Positions 24,526 to 40,189 of a stretch of DNA of 64,000 nucleotides are shown here, piece after piece. The notes under the pieces are model-generated. The model worked only from the letters and a program-made list of their open reading frames with translations. It made no database searches and was not told the origin of the DNA. Position 1 is the first letter of the stretch, and each line of letters starts with the position of its first letter. Location: NCBI RefSeq assembly GCF_028502605.1, contig NC_079236.1, positions 2,294,001 to 2,358,000 of the forward strand. Reading direction: 5' to 3'. A program made the position numbers and the translations under genes. The stretch comes from Trichoderma breve (taxonomy: Eukaryota; Ascomycota; Sordariomycetes; Hypocreales; Hypocreaceae).

Positions 24526-25423
24526 TATAATTTTTATTATTTTATTATAAATAATTTTTTTAATTTATATATTTTTTTAATAATTTTTTTTTAATAATTT
24601 TTTTTTAATAATTTTTTTTTTAATATTTAAATTAATATAATTTTATTATTAATTATAATTTTAAATATTTATTTTTTTTTAATAATTTTTTTTTTAATAT
24701 TTTTTTTTTTAATAATTTTTTTTTTAATATTTTTTTTTTAATATTATTTTTAAAAATTTAAAATAAAAAACTTATTTATTTTAAATAAATTATTTTTAAT
24801 AAATTATTTTTAATAAATAATTTTTATTTAATTTAAAATTAATAAAAAAAAAAATTTTTAATATTTTTTTTTTAATATTTTTTTTTAATATTTTTTTTTA
24901 ATATTTTTTTTTTAAAATTAATAATAATATTATTATTTTAATTAATTTTTATTTTTTAAAATTTTATATTTTTTAATATTTTTTTTTTAAAAAATTTATA
25001 ATTTATAATATTTTTTTTTAAAAAAAGTTTATAAAAATTTAAAATAAAAAACTTATTTATTTTTAATAAATAATTTTTATTTAATTTATTTTATTTTTTA
25101 TATATTTTAAATTATTTTTTAATTTTTAATTTTTTTTTAAATTTTTTTTTTATAATAATAATATTATAATAATAATATTTTAAATTATTTTATAAAAATA
25201 ATAAATTTTTTTTATAATATAAAAATAATATTTTAAATTAATTATTTTATAAAAATAATAAATTAAATAAATTAAATATAAAATTTATAATTAATAAATT
25301 AATAAGAATTAATTTTTATTATTTAAAAGTTTTTTTTTTTTAATATTTATTTTTTTAATATTTTTTTTTAATATTTTTTTTTTAATATTTTTTTTTAAAT
25401 TTTTTTTTTAATAATAATAATAT

Positions 25424-25620
25424 TATAAAAGTAATATTTTAAATTAATTACTTTATAAAAATAATATTTTAAATTAATTACTTTATAAAAGTAATATTTT
25501 AAATTAATTACTTTATAAAAGTAATATTTTAAATTAATTACTTTATAAAAGTAATATTTTAAATTAATTACTTTATAAAAGTAATATTTTAAATTAATTA
25601 CTTTATAAAAGTAATAAATT
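25424..25620. repeat. 30-bp tandem repeat, six to seven copies
   Basis: The unit contains AATTACTTTATAAAAGTAAT, which is itself a palindrome-like segment, and repeats every 30 bases with nearly complete identity. A more diverged array of the same unit occupies about 25,780-25,960. Confidence 0.92.
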
Positions 25621-28149
25621 AAATAAGTTAAATATATATAAAATTTATAATTAATAAATTAATAAAAATTAATTTTTATTATTTAAGAATTTTTTTTTAA
25701 TATTTTTATTTTTTTTAAAGTTTTTTTTTTAAAGTTTTTTTTTTAAAGTTTTTTTTTTTATAATAATAATATTATAAAAGTAATATTTTAATTTAATTAT
25801 TTTATAAAAGTAATAAATTAAGTAAATTATTATAAAGTAATATTTTAAATTAATTATTATAAAAAATAATATTTTAAATTAATTATTATAAAAAATAATA
25901 TTTTAAATTAATTATTATAAAAAATAATATTTTAAATTAATTATTTTATAAAAGTAATAAATTAAATAAATTAAATATATATAAAGTTTATAATTAATAA
26001 AATAATAAAAATAAATAAACTTTAAATTTATATTTTTTAATATTTTTTTTTAAATAATTAATAATAATATTATTATATTAATTAATTTTTAAAATTTAAA
26101 AATTTATATTTTTATATTTTTTAAAAAATTTAAAAATATAATAATAATTAATAATAATTAATATAATAAAAATAAAATTTAAATATATTAATAATTAAAA
26201 TTAATTATATTTAATATTAAAAAAAATTTATAATATATTATAATTTAAAAAGAAATTATTAATTATAAATATAAAAAATAATTAATAATTTTTTAATAAA
26301 ATAAAACTTTATTTTTATTATTAAAATTATTATTTATAATTTATAAATAAAATTTTATTTTATAATTTATAAATAAAACTTTATTTTATAATTTATAAAT
26401 AATAAAACTTTAAAATATTTTTATAATTTATAAATAAAGTTTTTTTTTTTAAAGTTTAGTTTTATAATTTATAAATAAAGCTTTTTTTTTTATAATTTAT
26501 AAAATAAAACTTTAATTTAAAATTTTTTTTAATTTATAAATAAAATTTTATTTTATAATTAAAAATTAAAAAATTTAATATTAAAAATAAAAAAATTAAA
26601 AAAAAAAATAAAAATAAAAAAAAAATTAAAAAAAAAATTTTTTATAAAAAAATATTTTAATTAATAAATATATAATATAATATAAATATTTTATTTAAAA
26701 AAAAATTTTTTTATTTTTTTTTAAAAAAATTATATTTATAATAAATTTAAAATAATATATTTAAATTAATTTAAAATTATAATAATTATTTTTTAATATT
26801 TTAAAATAAAAAAAATATAAAATATATATTTTTTATTTCTTTATATTAAGTTATTAATATATAAATTTTATTATTAATAATTATATTCCTTAGTTTATTT
26901 TTAAATTTATATTATATTTTATTTTTAATTTTTATAAATTTAATTAATTTTATAAATTTAATTAATTTTATAAATTTTATTATTATTATAATTAACTTTA
27001 AATATTTTTTATATTTTTATAAATATAATTTTATAATTTTTATATATTTATATTAGTAATATTTACTATATTAAAATTTTTATTTTTTTGTTTTTTAATA
27101 TATTTAAATTTACTAAACTTTTATTAAATACTTAATTAAGGAATATTAAATTTCTTTAATATTTATAAATCTTTAGTTTTTTTAACTTAATATAAATACT
27201 TTTTATAAGTTAGTTAATTTATTTAGCTCTTTAGTACTAAGTTAAATAACTAAAATAATTTATATAATTTCTTTAGCTTAATTATATAATTGTAACTTTA
27301 ATTTAAAAATAACCTTTATAAACCTATAATTTTAAAATATAATAAATTATAATATACTTTTAGCTTTAATTATTATTATTATTATAAATTCTTTTTTAAT
27401 TATTATAATATTATTTAAATATATAATCTTAAGTATATATATAAATAATATACTAAAGTATTATATTATATTTAAGTATAGTTTTATAAAAGTTATAATA
27501 TATATATATATTAATTTATAAAGTACTATAGTTTAAATAAGAATTTATTATTATATAAATAAAAGAACTTTATAAAAAACCTAATATAAGTAATTAAAAG
27601 TAGAAAATCTTTTTATTATAAAAAGTTTTATTTTTATTATATATTAATTTTTTATAATACTTTATATAAAACCTAGCTATATATTCTTAAATATAAGCTA
27701 TTTAAAAATTTAATTAAAATTTTAATTTACTTTTAGCTTTAATTAACTTATATTTTTAATAATTAATTATATAATAATTATTATATAATTTACTATATTT
27801 TAAAAAAATAAAAATAAATAAATTACTAAAATAAAATTTAATTAGTAAATAAATATCTTTAATATTAAATATAATTATATTATTAAAGTATATATATTAA
27901 TTAACTTAAGCTTTAATAAACTTTTTTTTATATAGCTAAAGTTAAGCTATTTTAATATAAATAATTTTTTATATATAATATTAAATATATTATTACTTAA
28001 ACTTTATAATTTATTTATAAAATTTTTCTTTAATTAAAAAATTAATAATAAAAAATTAAAAATTATAAAATATAATTTACTTTTAAAATAATAATTTTTT
28101 TATTATTTTTAATATAATAATAATTAAATACTTTTATTTTATAAATATA

Positions 28150-28870
28150 AATTAATAATAATTTAAAAGTACTTTATTAATATATTAAATACTTATATAA
28201 ATAATTATTTTTATTTTTTTTATTTATTTCTTTATATAAAAAAAACCTTTAATATAAAAAAAAAACCTATATATTATATTTTTACTTTAAAAATAACTTA
28301 AAATTACCTTAGTTTTATTTTTTTTAAAAAAAATATATTATTATATAAAATTTATTTTCTTTAAACTTTTAAAGTTTTTATATTTATAAATATTTTTTTT
28401 TATTTTTTTTTTTAATTTTATTTTTAATTTAAATATAAATAATAAAATAATTATAATTAATTTTTTATTAAAAGTAAAATAAAATTTTAGTTTTAATTTT
28501 ATTTTTAATTTATATTTTTTTAATTTTAGTTTTTATTTATTTTTTTATTATTTAATAATAAAATATTTTTTTATTTTATTTATTATATATTTATAATTTA
28601 TTCCTAAAGTAAAGTTTATTTATATTTATTTTAAAAACTTACTAAAATAATTAAGTAAATTATTTACTTTTATAAATAATTTTTTTAATTATAAAAAATT
28701 ATTTACTTTTACTTTAAATTATTTTATATAACTTAAGTACTTAATTTTAATTATATTAAAGTTTTTTTTAATTTTTTTTTATTTTTTTTTTATTTTTTTT
28801 TTAATATATTATAATTAAATTTTTATTTTAATATAATATTACTTTATTACTTAAGTTAATATAAATATAT
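28150..28870. repeat. Direct duplication, partner of 30,740-31,400
   Basis: About 700 bp aligns in the same orientation with 30,740-31,400. A landmark is ATTTATTTCTTTATATAAAA followed by runs of AAAACCT. Differences are mainly C/T and G/A. On its left, 27,656-27,810 is the inverted partner of 28,905-29,045. Confidence 0.75.
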
Positions 28871-30739
28871 TTTAGTATTTAAGTAAACTTTATTAAATTA
28901 TAATAAATTATATAATAATTATTATATAATTAATTATTAAAAATATAAATTAATTAAAATTAAAAATAAATTAAAATATTTATTAAAATTTTAAATAATT
29001 TATACTTAAGAATATATAATTAAGTTTTATATAAAGTATTATTTTTCTTAAATATAAATAATAAAATATTTAAAAAAAATTAATTATAAAAAAACTATTA
29101 TATATAATAATTTTTAATAAATTATTTTATTTTTTTTAATAATATTTTTAATATTTTAACTTAGCTTAAAGTTTTTAATATTTTTTAATTAATTTAGTTT
29201 ATATTTTATTTTATTTAACTTTAGTTTTTTTTTTAAATTTTTTTTTAATTATAAATTTATAATTTTATTAATTATAAATTTAATTATTTATTTAGTTATT
29301 TTATTATATACTTTAAATTATAATTAAATTATAATTATTATATAAATTATTTAATAAATTTATATAATAAATATATTAATATATATATTAAATTAAAAAC
29401 TTTTATAAAAGTTATTTTTTTAATTAAGAAAAAGTAAATATATTATTTTATTATATAGTTTTTTATATTATATAAATAATTTATTTTTAAATAAAATTAT
29501 TATTATTATTTATAATTTAATAAAAAATATAAATTTATTTAATTAAATTAAATTATTAAATTATAAATTATAAAACTTAAAGTTATATTATATTTAAACT
29601 TTATTATTTAAATTATTTTATATATTAATTATATTATATTTAAACTTTATTATTTAGGTTATTTTTTATATATATTATAAATTTAATTTTAAACTTTAAT
29701 ATAATAATTATATTTTATAATTTAAATTTTAAATTTTAAATTAAAATATAATTATTTTTTAATTTAATTATTATAATTTTATTAATTTTTTTAATAGTAA
29801 ATATAATCTTTATATATTAAATTAAAAATAATAATTTAATTATTTATAATATAAAAAAATATATTAAAAATTAAAAAAATAAATTATATTTAAAAAATAT
29901 TTTTATAAATATTAAATAATTAATATTAAATAACTTAATTTAAATATTATAAAATTATATAATAAGATAATAAAATTAAGTTATATATATAAACTTAATA
30001 AATATTATAAAATATAAAAAAGTACTTAATAAATTATTTAATATATTAAATTTAAAAATATTAAAAAATAAATATAAAATTTTATATTAAAATATATAAT
30101 ATATAAATAAATTAAAATATTATATTATTTTTTTTTATAAAAAATTATAATTTTTATTAATTTTAATTAAAAATTAAAAATTAATAATATTAAATTATAT
30201 TATTAAATTTTTATTTTTAAAAAAATTTATAATTAATAATATTTAAAATAATATTTTTATAATAATTAATTAATTTTTAAATATAATTTGTTTTATTTTA
30301 AATAAAAAATTAATATTTATATTAAAATTTTAATAATTATTTATAATAAAAATTAAATTAAAATATAAAATAAATATAATTTATTATTTTTAAATAAATA
30401 TATAAATAAAATAAATTAATTAAATTAATAAAATTTATTTATAATATTATATTAACTTTAATTAAAATAATTAAATAAAATATTTATTAATTACTAAAGT
30501 ATTTTATAATAATATATTAGTAAAATTTATAAATTATTTATTATTTTATATAAATTCTAAATTTAAATTAAATTTATATTAATTATTTAATTAAAAAAAT
30601 ATTAATAAAATTATTATTTTAGTAAATAAATTTAAAGAAAATATATTAAAAATTATAAATATAATTTATATTTATTAAAAAAAAATTATAAATATAAAAA
30701 ATATAATTTATATAATAATAATAATAATAATAATAATAT

Positions 30740-31400
30740 TACCTTAAATACTTATATAAATATAATTATTTTTAATTTTTTTATTTATTTCTTTATATAA
30801 AAAAAACCTTTAAAATAAAAAAAAACTTATATAATATATTTTTACTTTAAAAATAACCTAAGGTTATTATAATTTTATTTTTTTTAAACCTTTAAGGTTT
30901 TTATATTTATTGATAAAACTTTTATTTTATTTTATTTTTTTATTTTATTTTTAATTTAAATATAAATAATAAAATAATTATAAATATTTTTTTATTAAAA
31001 ATAAAATAAAATTTTATTTTTAATTTTAATTTTAATTTAATTTTTTTTTAATTTTAATTTTATTTATTTTTTTATTATTTAATAATTAAGTATTTTTAAA
31101 TTTTATTTTTTATATATTTATAATTTATTTTTAAAGTAAATTTTATTTATATTTACTTTAAGGGCTTATTAAAGTAATTAAGTAAATTATTTACTTTTAT
31201 AAATAATTTCTTTAATTTTAAAAAATTATTTATTTTTATTTTAAATTACTTATATAATTTAAATATTTAATTTTAATTATATTAAAGTTTTTTTTTATTA
31301 TTATTTTATTTTTGTAATAAATTATAATTAATTTTACTTTTTTTTTAAATATAATATTGTTTTATTACTTAAGCTAAAGTAAATATATTTTAATATTTAA
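30740..31400. repeat. Direct duplication, partner of 28,150-28,870
   Basis: This is the second copy of the ~700-bp repeat. It keeps slightly more G and C (for example CCTTTAAGGTTTTTATATTT near 30,887), so it decayed less than the first copy. Confidence 0.75.
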
Positions 31401-32879
31401 GTAAATTTTATTAAATTAATTTAGTTATTTTTCTTTTTTAATTAATTTTTAATATTATAATTTATTTATAATAATTTTTTTAATATATATTTTTTTATTT
31501 TTAATTTAAATTTAATTTTAATTTAATTAATAAAAGTATTTTATTGAAAATAATAATAATAATAATAATAATTAATAAAAAAAATATAAAGTTTATTATA
31601 AAATTAATTTATAATTAAACTTTTATTATTTTAAAAAAAATTATTATAATATTTATTTTATTTATTTTTTTTATATTTTTTATATTTTTAATTAATAATT
31701 AATATTAATATAATATTATTATAAATTTATTTTTTTTAATAAAAAAAATATTAAATTAATAATAATAATAAAAATAAAGTTTTTTTTAATAATAATTTAA
31801 CTTTAATTTTTAATAAATTTAATAAAAATAATTTTTTTATTATTTATTTTTATATTATTAAAAAAAAAAAATTTTTTTTTAACCTTAGGTTTATTTTATA
31901 ATTAATTTAATTTAATTTTATATTACTATTATTTTTTATATTTAATATATTACTTATATATATTTATATTTAATTAATTTTTTTTTAATTTTTTTTTAAT
32001 ATTATTATTATTATTTACTAAGTAATTATTATTAATTTAACTATTATTAATAATATTATTATAATAAATTCTTTAATTTATTTTTACTTTAATATTACTT
32101 TAATTAATTATTTTTTTTATAATTTATAAATAATTTAATAATAGTATTAATAATAAAGTATTATTAAAGTTTTTTTTTAAATTTTACTATTATTACTAAA
32201 TTAATTATATTATTATTATATATATTTTAATTATTATATTAAATAATTAACTTTTTATAATTTTAATTTAATTTTTAAATAATATTATAATAAATAATAT
32301 AAAAGTTATTATTATGAAAATAAAAAAATATTATTTATTACTTAATTTAATAACTTAATATTAGTTTATAATTTAAATATTTTAAATTACTTTTAAACTT
32401 ACTTTAATTTTATTTATATATTATTTTTTAATAATAATTTTATAAATTAAATATAAAATTTAAAAATTATAAAGTTTTTAATTTAGCCTTTAGTTATATT
32501 TAACTTAATTATTTTTAAAAAAAAAATTTTTTAATTAATTATTTTTTAATATATTAATTATTAAAAAAGTTTTTTTTAATTTATTTAATTTATATTTTTT
32601 TATAATTATATTATAATTACTTTTATTAAAAAATAAAATTTATTTAATTTTTAAATATTTTAATTAACTTAAATTACTTTAATTTATTAAATTTAAAAAA
32701 CTATTATATTAATTTTTAAATAAAATTTTTATAATATAAAATTATTTAAAAGTTATATTAATTATAAATTAATATTAATAAAAAAATTTATTATTTATTA
32801 TAAAAAAAATAATTTATAAAAATATAAAATTATATTTTAAATTTATTAGTATATTAATAAAAAAATAAAAAAACCTTAA

Positions 32880-33670
32880 GAATACTTTAATTATAAAAAA
32901 ATATTTTTTTTAAATATAAAAAATAAATTATTTAACTAAAATTAATATAATAAATTATTATTAAATTTTTAGTTAGTAATTATTAATTAATAATTTTTTA
33001 ATAATTTTTTTATTTAGTAATAGCTTAGTTAATTTATATATTTTTTTTATAATTAATTTAAATTATTTTTTTTATTTTTTTTATTTTTTAAGCTTTAATA
33101 AACTTTTTTTATAATATTAATAATATTTTTATTATAAGTTTTTATAATAGTAATTATTATTTTAGCTATAATTATAATTAATTTTTTATTATTTTTTATT
33201 ATTATAATTATTTATAATATATATTAATTATTAATTTATTTTTAATTATTAAAAACATTTATTATTTTTGTAATATATTATTTTATTAAGTAGTTTTTTA
33301 ATTTTAAAAGTATTATATATATAATTTATTTTTAAATAAAATTATTATTATTTTTTATAATTTAATAAAAAAATATAAGTTTATTTAATTTAATTAAATT
33401 ATTAAATTATAAATTATAAAACTTAAAATTAATTATATTATATTTAAATTTTATTATTTAAGTTATTTTATATACTTTAAGTTTAATTTTAAACTTTAAT
33501 TAATTATATTTTATAACTTAAATTTTTAAAATTTAATTTAGTTAATTATAATTAATTAAATTAAATTATAAATAAATTTCAAATTTTAAATTAAAAACTA
33601 AAATATAATTTTTTTTTAATTTAATTATTATAGTTTTATTAACTTTTTTAATAATAAATATAATTTTTAT
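32880..33670. repeat. Dispersed repeat family R1, decayed copy
   Basis: It aligns with 11,560-12,300 in the same orientation for more than 500 bp, with C-to-T and G-to-A changes dominating. Shorter members are at 4050-4600, 29,440-29,830 and 39,380-39,540. Confidence 0.7.
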
Positions 33671-36408
33671 AAAAAATATATTAAAGTTTATTTTTTTTTA
33701 TTTATAATTAAATTAAAATATTATTTTTATATTTATAAAAAATAAAATAAATATAAAATATTTTTTTTTTAATTATTTTTTAATAATTAATATAATATTA
33801 TTTAACTTAAGTATATAATAAAGTTTTTTTATTTATAATTAAAACCTTAAGTTAAACTTTATTTAGTATTTTTACTAAATTATAAATATAATTTTTTAAA
33901 ATTTATTATTATTTAAGTTTTATATTTTTTTTTAAAATTTTATTTTTAATATAAGGTTTTTTTAATAAACCTTTAGGTTTTTATAAAATTTTTAAAATTA
34001 TAATATATTTAAATTATATTTAATTTTTAATATTTATAATTTTTATTTAATTATTAAATAAAATTATTTTTATATTTATATATATATTAAAAAGTAAAAT
34101 TATTATTTTTATTTTTAAAAATTAAGTTAATATTACTTTATATATTTTTATAATAATATATAAATAATTAATTTATAATTTATTAAATTTTTTTATAATA
34201 TTTTTTTAATTTATTTTAAACTAAAGTTAAAATATATATAATTTTAATTATATATATTAAAATATTATAAATTATAATAATATAAAATAATTAAATTTAT
34301 TTAATTTAAGTTTTTTATATTAATATTATAAAAATAATTAAAGTAAATTTTTATTTATTTATTTTTATATAAAAAAACTTTAAATAGTTTTTTTAATTTA
34401 ATTTTTAATGTATTTATATATAAAAAAAATAAATATTTTATTAAAGTAATATTATTTTAATTTCTAATTAAATTTTAATTATATTTATAATTTAAACTTT
34501 AGTAAAATATATTAATTTTCTTTTATTAAATTTAAAATTAACTTTAATTTTAATTATTTAATTTAAGTAAATTATTTAAATAATTTCAAATTAATCATAA
34601 ATTTTAATTAATATTTTTTTATATATTAATATATTAATATTATTAATAAATTTAATAATAAAATCTTTTAATATATTATTAAATTTTTAATAAAAAAAAG
34701 TTATATATAAAAAAAATAAAATTAAAAATAAAAATAAATTTTAAAAATTTAAAATAATATATTATATTAAATATTTTTATAATATTAAATTAAAATAAAT
34801 AAATAAAATTATTTTAATTTTAAATTATATATATTAATTTTATAAAAAAATATAAAGTAAATTTTATAAATTTATTAATATAATTATTTATTTATTATTT
34901 AAAAAAAATATAATTTAACTTTATTATAATTATAATTTAAATTATAATAATTATATTTATAACTTTTTTAAATATATTAAATAAAAATATTAAATATTAA
35001 ATATTTATATAAGTTTTTTATTTTATAATTTTATTTAGTTTTTTAAAACTTATAATTTTTATAATTTAAAAATAAATTAAAAAATAATTAATAATTAAAA
35101 TAATATTAATTAATTATATTATTATTAAAATATATAATTTATTATATATTTTAAAAAAGTTTATTAAAAGTTTATTTTTAATTAAAGTTTTTAAAAATTT
35201 TATTTTTTTAAAAACTTTTATAATTTTTTTTTATTAAATTAAAAAAAGTTTAATATTATATTAAAGTTAATTAAAAATTAAATTATAATATTAATTATAA
35301 ATAAAAAATATTTTTATAAATATTTTAGTTTTTTTTATATAAAAATTTATTTTTAATAAATTAAATTTAAGTTATTTAAAATTTAATAATTAAAGTTTTT
35401 TATATAAAAAATTATTTTAAAATTAAATTTATTTTTTTATTTTTTATAATTTATTTTTTAAATAATTAATTTTATATAAAAGTTTTTTTTTTTAAATTTA
35501 ATATTTTTTTAATTATAATTTAAAAAAAAGTTTTATTTATTTTAATTTTAATATTTTAATTATATTATAATTTATAATTTAAATATTTTTTTTTTATATA
35601 TTTAAAATAATAATTTATTTTATTAACTTTTTATATTTTTTATAATAGTAAATTAATATTATAATAAATTTAAATTAATATATTAAATTTAATAATATTT
35701 TAAAATATATTAATTAATTAAATAATATAAAATTTAAGTTACTTTAGTAAATTTATTAATTTTTAATTATAATTAATTAAAAACTAAGCTTTTACTTTAG
35801 CTTTTATTATTTTAATATTTATATATTTTTAAATTTATATTATTAAATTTATTTACTTTATAATTAATAAATTAATTATAACTTAAGTAATTTATAATAT
35901 ATAATAAAAATAATTAAATTATATAATTTTTATAATAAAAATAAAAATTTTATATAATTTATATAAAGTTAATAATATTAATTTTATAATTATATATATA
36001 TTTAATAATTTTTTTTATAACAAATATTTTTAAATTTTATTATTTTATTAATATAAAAATAATTAAAATTTTCTTAAATTAATTTATTATATTAATTTTA
36101 TAGTAAATAATATAAAATAAAATTATTAAATAAAATGTTTTAAAAATAAATTAATTTTTTTATTAATTTAAAAATTAAATTAATTTATAAAGTATTATTT
36201 ATTAATATTAAAAAATATATTAAATATATAATAATATTAAAATTTAAAAATATAATATTATATTAATTAATTTATTTTTTTATTTATTTATATTTTAAAA
36301 TTATATTATTTATATATATAAATTATTATTTTTTTTATTATAAACTAAGTAATAATTATTATAACTAAAGTTAAATAAATTAATTATAATATTATTAAAT
36401 ATATAAAG

Positions 36409-36690
36409 TTTTTAAAAAAAATTATAAAAATATTTTAATAAAATATAATAAAATAAATTTATTTTATTTTATTAAAATTAAATAAATTAATTTTATTTTA
36501 TTAAAATTAAATAAATTAATTTTATTTTATTAAAATTAAATAAATTAATTTTATTTTATTAAAATTAAATAAATTAATTTTATTTTATTAAAATTAAATA
36601 AATTAATTTTATTTTATTAAAATTAAATAAATTAATTTTATTTTTTTATTATATTTTATTAAAATACTTTTATAATTTTTTTTAAAAATT
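36409..36690. repeat. 29-bp satellite enclosed by an inverted repeat
   Basis: Seven almost identical copies of a 29-bp unit (containing TTTTATTTTATTAAAATTAA) run from about 36,460 to 36,645. Flanks at about 36,409-36,455 and 36,642-36,690 are reverse complements of each other, sharing AAAAATTATAAAA...TATTTTAATAAAATATAATA with one or two differences. The whole would extrude as a cruciform with the satellite in the loop. Confidence 0.85.
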
Positions 36691-39600
36691 TATAAAAGTT
36701 TTAATTAATATATAAAATAATTTTATTATAAATTATATTTAAATTTATTTATAATTATTAAAAGTAATTATTTAATTAATATTATAATTATTTTATAATA
36801 TTTTTTTAAATTAACTTATATAAAATTATAATTTATAATTATTTTATAATAATTATAAAAATAAAATTATAATAATATAATTTTAATTAATAAAATATTT
36901 AAAGTATTAAATATAAACTTTTTAAATTTATTAAATTTAATTTTAAATATTTAAATAAAATTAACTTTAAGTAAAATATAACTTAAAGTAAAAAAAATAT
37001 ATAAATAATATTATAATATATTTTTTATTTATATATAAAATAATTCTATATTAATTATATTTTAAATTTACTTTATAATACTTAATTATATAATTTATTT
37101 AAAAATAATTATAATACTATTTTAATTATATATTTTTAATAAAAAGCTTAATATTAAATAAATAAAAATTAAAAATAAATTTTTTAATTATTTTATTTTA
37201 TAAAAAAATTAAAAAAAAAGTTTTTTATTATAATTATTATAATTTTTTAACATAATAATAAATTTAATTTAAAAATATTATATATATAAATTATATTATA
37301 TTAATATTTTTTAATTAAGTTTTAAAATATTATTATTATATTTTTATTAAAAACTTATTTTATAATTATAATTATATTAAAGTTAATAATTATATTAATA
37401 ATTTTTATAATTTACTTAAAGTTATAATTTTTAAAAATTTTAATAATTATTTTATTTAATATAATAATTTTTTTATTTTATTTAATTAAAAATATTTTTA
37501 ATAAAAGTTTTATATAAACTTAATTTAAAAATATTATAATAATTACCTAAGTTAATTAATTAATTAATTAACTTTTATAAATTATTTATTTAATAATATT
37601 TTAAAGTTTTTATTTAATTATAATTTAAAAAAACAAAAATTTAAAGTAAATATATTTTATAATTATATTAAAAATAATTTAAATAATATATTAAATTTTT
37701 TAAAAAATTATTTTAAAAATAAATTTTATAATTTTAATATAATTTTTTTTTTAAAAATATTATTTTTAAAAATATTTATTAAATTATTATTATTTAAAAG
37801 CTATTATATAAATATTTTAAATTTTATATTTAAGTAATAAATACTTTATATAAGGCTTATATAATTATTATTTATTATTATTAAAACTTTTTTATTTTAT
37901 TTTATTAATAATATTATTTTATAATTAATATATTATTATAATAAAGAATAATTATAATAAATTAAATAATAATATATTTTTTAATTTTATTATAAATTTT
38001 AAAGTTATAAAAGTAATTTAAAGATTTACTTTTTTTTATTTATAATATAATTTATATACTTTAATATTTATATAATAAAAAATAATTAAATATTATAATT
38101 AATAATTAAATAATAAATTTAATTTTAAAAAAATTAAATTTTATAAAATTATAAAAAAAATTATATATTTAAATTTTTATATTTTATTATTAAAAAAAAA
38201 TAATAAATAAAAAAATAAATAAAATTATATAAAATAAAATTATTATTTAAAGTAAAAAATTTAAATATAAAATTAAAAAACTTAAAATAATAAAATTTAA
38301 TAAAAATATTTAATAAAATAAAAAAATTATAATAAAATAAAAATTTATAATAATTTATTAAAAACTTTAAATATTTAAAAATAATTTAAAAGTATTTTAA
38401 TAAATAATATTAATTATATAATTTAAAATTATAAAATTAACTAAATTAAAAAATAATATTATAATTTAATAAAAAAAAATTTATTTTTTATATTTAATTT
38501 TATATAATTTTTTTTTAATTAATAATATTTTATATAATAATATAATATATTTTTTATATTAATATTTTTTTAAATATAATATTTAATTTTTATATTAATA
38601 ATATAATATTTTTATTTAATTATTTTAAATTTATTTTTTTAATAAAAATAATAAATAATAATATATTTTAATTATTTAAAATATAAATTATAAATATTAT
38701 AATAAAATTTATTTAAATAAATATATTTAATATAATATAATTAATTAAAAAAAAATAAAAAATATTTTTTATAATTATATAATATATAATAAAAATAATA
38801 TTTATTTATAATAAAAATATTTTTAATAATAAAATAAAAAAAAACTTTTATATTTTTTTAATTTTAAAATAAAAAATTTTAAATATTTTATTATTTTTAA
38901 ATATAATAATATATATAAAAAATAAATAAAAAATAAATTATTATATAATATATTATAAAGTAAAAATAAATTACTTATATTTAAATAAATAAAAACTAAA
39001 AAATAAAATTAATAAAAAAAAATAATATATTATAATTTAGTTTTTATAATTATAATAATAAATTTATAAAATAATTAAACCTAAATAAATTATTAAATTA
39101 TTTAAATTTTAAAATAATTTATAATAAAATTATTATTACTTAATAATAATTTAATTTAATTAATTGAGTATATAAATTTACTTTATATTATTTATTAAAT
39201 TACTTAAATAATTAATTATTATTATAATATTTATAATATAATTAAGTTAAAATTTAAATATTTACTTTTATTTATATTTTATTAATATAAACTTTAGAAT
39301 TATTTAAAAAAAAAAATTTCTAAAATTTTTTATTTATATTAACTTATAAATACTTAATTTATTATAATATTATATATATAATTTATTATTAAATAAAATT
39401 ATTATTATTATTTATAATTTAATAAAAATATATTTATTTTATTAAATTAAATTATTAAATTATAAAATATAAATTTAAAATTATATATTATATTTAAATT
39501 TTATTATTTAAATTATTTTATATTATATTAATTAATAAATTTAATAAATAATATTTATTAATTTAATTTTTTTATTACTAAATTAATACTAAAATTAATT

Positions 39601-39780
39601 ACTTTATAATTTTAGATTTTTATATTATATTTATTAATATTAATTAAAATATAAAAAACTAAAATAAATTTTAAGGCTTTATTTTTCTTTAGTAAACTAT
39701 TACTATTCACTTATAAATCTATTCCTATTATTTAGGTAAGTAATATAAATAATATAAAAATACTAAATTCATTTTATTTT

Positions 39781-40189
39781 CTATTGGGTCAAGTATCTAA
39801 GGAGGTAACCCAGTCCTCGCGCATTCCCTCAATAGCAATTAAAGGACTAAATAGTGACGTCAATAAGCAGCGAATGGTGGCGGTGCTCGATCTCAACGAC
39901 CCATCATTTGCCGTCCGCGAAGGCTATTTTGCGGGGTAATCTCAAGCAAGGAACGTCGCTGCAGGCCACTATCCAATCCAGGGGAAGAGATGAGGACTCA
40001 CTGACGATAGATACTCTGGCACACCATCACGTAGTGTAATTGAAACCGTAGATCCCCCGCCATGAGTATATAAAGGGGTACCTCATCCCATGGGCCCAAG
40101 TGCGTGTTAAAATAGTTGGGGTTACCACCGTCCCGGACCCTTTTCCACATCCAACAAAGAAGAACATCAATCCAATATAAGACGGCCTC
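39781..40189. promoter_or_regulatory. Heterochromatin edge and promoter of the small gene
   Basis: AT-only sequence ends within about 20 bases near 39,785 and normal composition begins (GGGTCAAGTATCTAAGGAGG). A TATA box (TATATAAA, 40,067-40,074) lies 116 bp upstream of the ATG at 40,190. Short open frames here are not convincing as genes. Confidence 0.6.

Larger units (their letters stand above)
1..39780. other. AT-rich, RIP-decayed heterochromatic block without genes
   Basis: Almost all sequence here is A or T, and many lines after 20 kb contain 0-3 G or C per 60 bases. CpG is nearly absent except in a few young insertions. I see no intact coding region. The only open frames over about 60 codons are low-complexity translations of microsatellites. 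Related repeat copies differ mainly by C-to-T and G-to-A changes, which is the mark of RIP in filamentous ascomycetes. The block continues past the left edge and stops sharply on the right. No telomere repeat is visible. Specific repeats are listed separately; stretches between them hold older repeats too worn for me to classify. A centromere or a large heterochromatic island are both possible. Confidence 0.95.

Noticed and set aside
1..39780. Mitochondrial or plasmid origin of the AT block
   Set aside because: No mitochondrial genes, tRNAs or rRNAs are seen. The block is continuous with nuclear genes and shows RIP-type decay, which is a nuclear process.
39854..40039. 61-codon frame upstream of the small gene
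   Set aside because: It overlaps the promoter and TATA region, has no recognisable motif and is not joined to the gene by a plausible intron.
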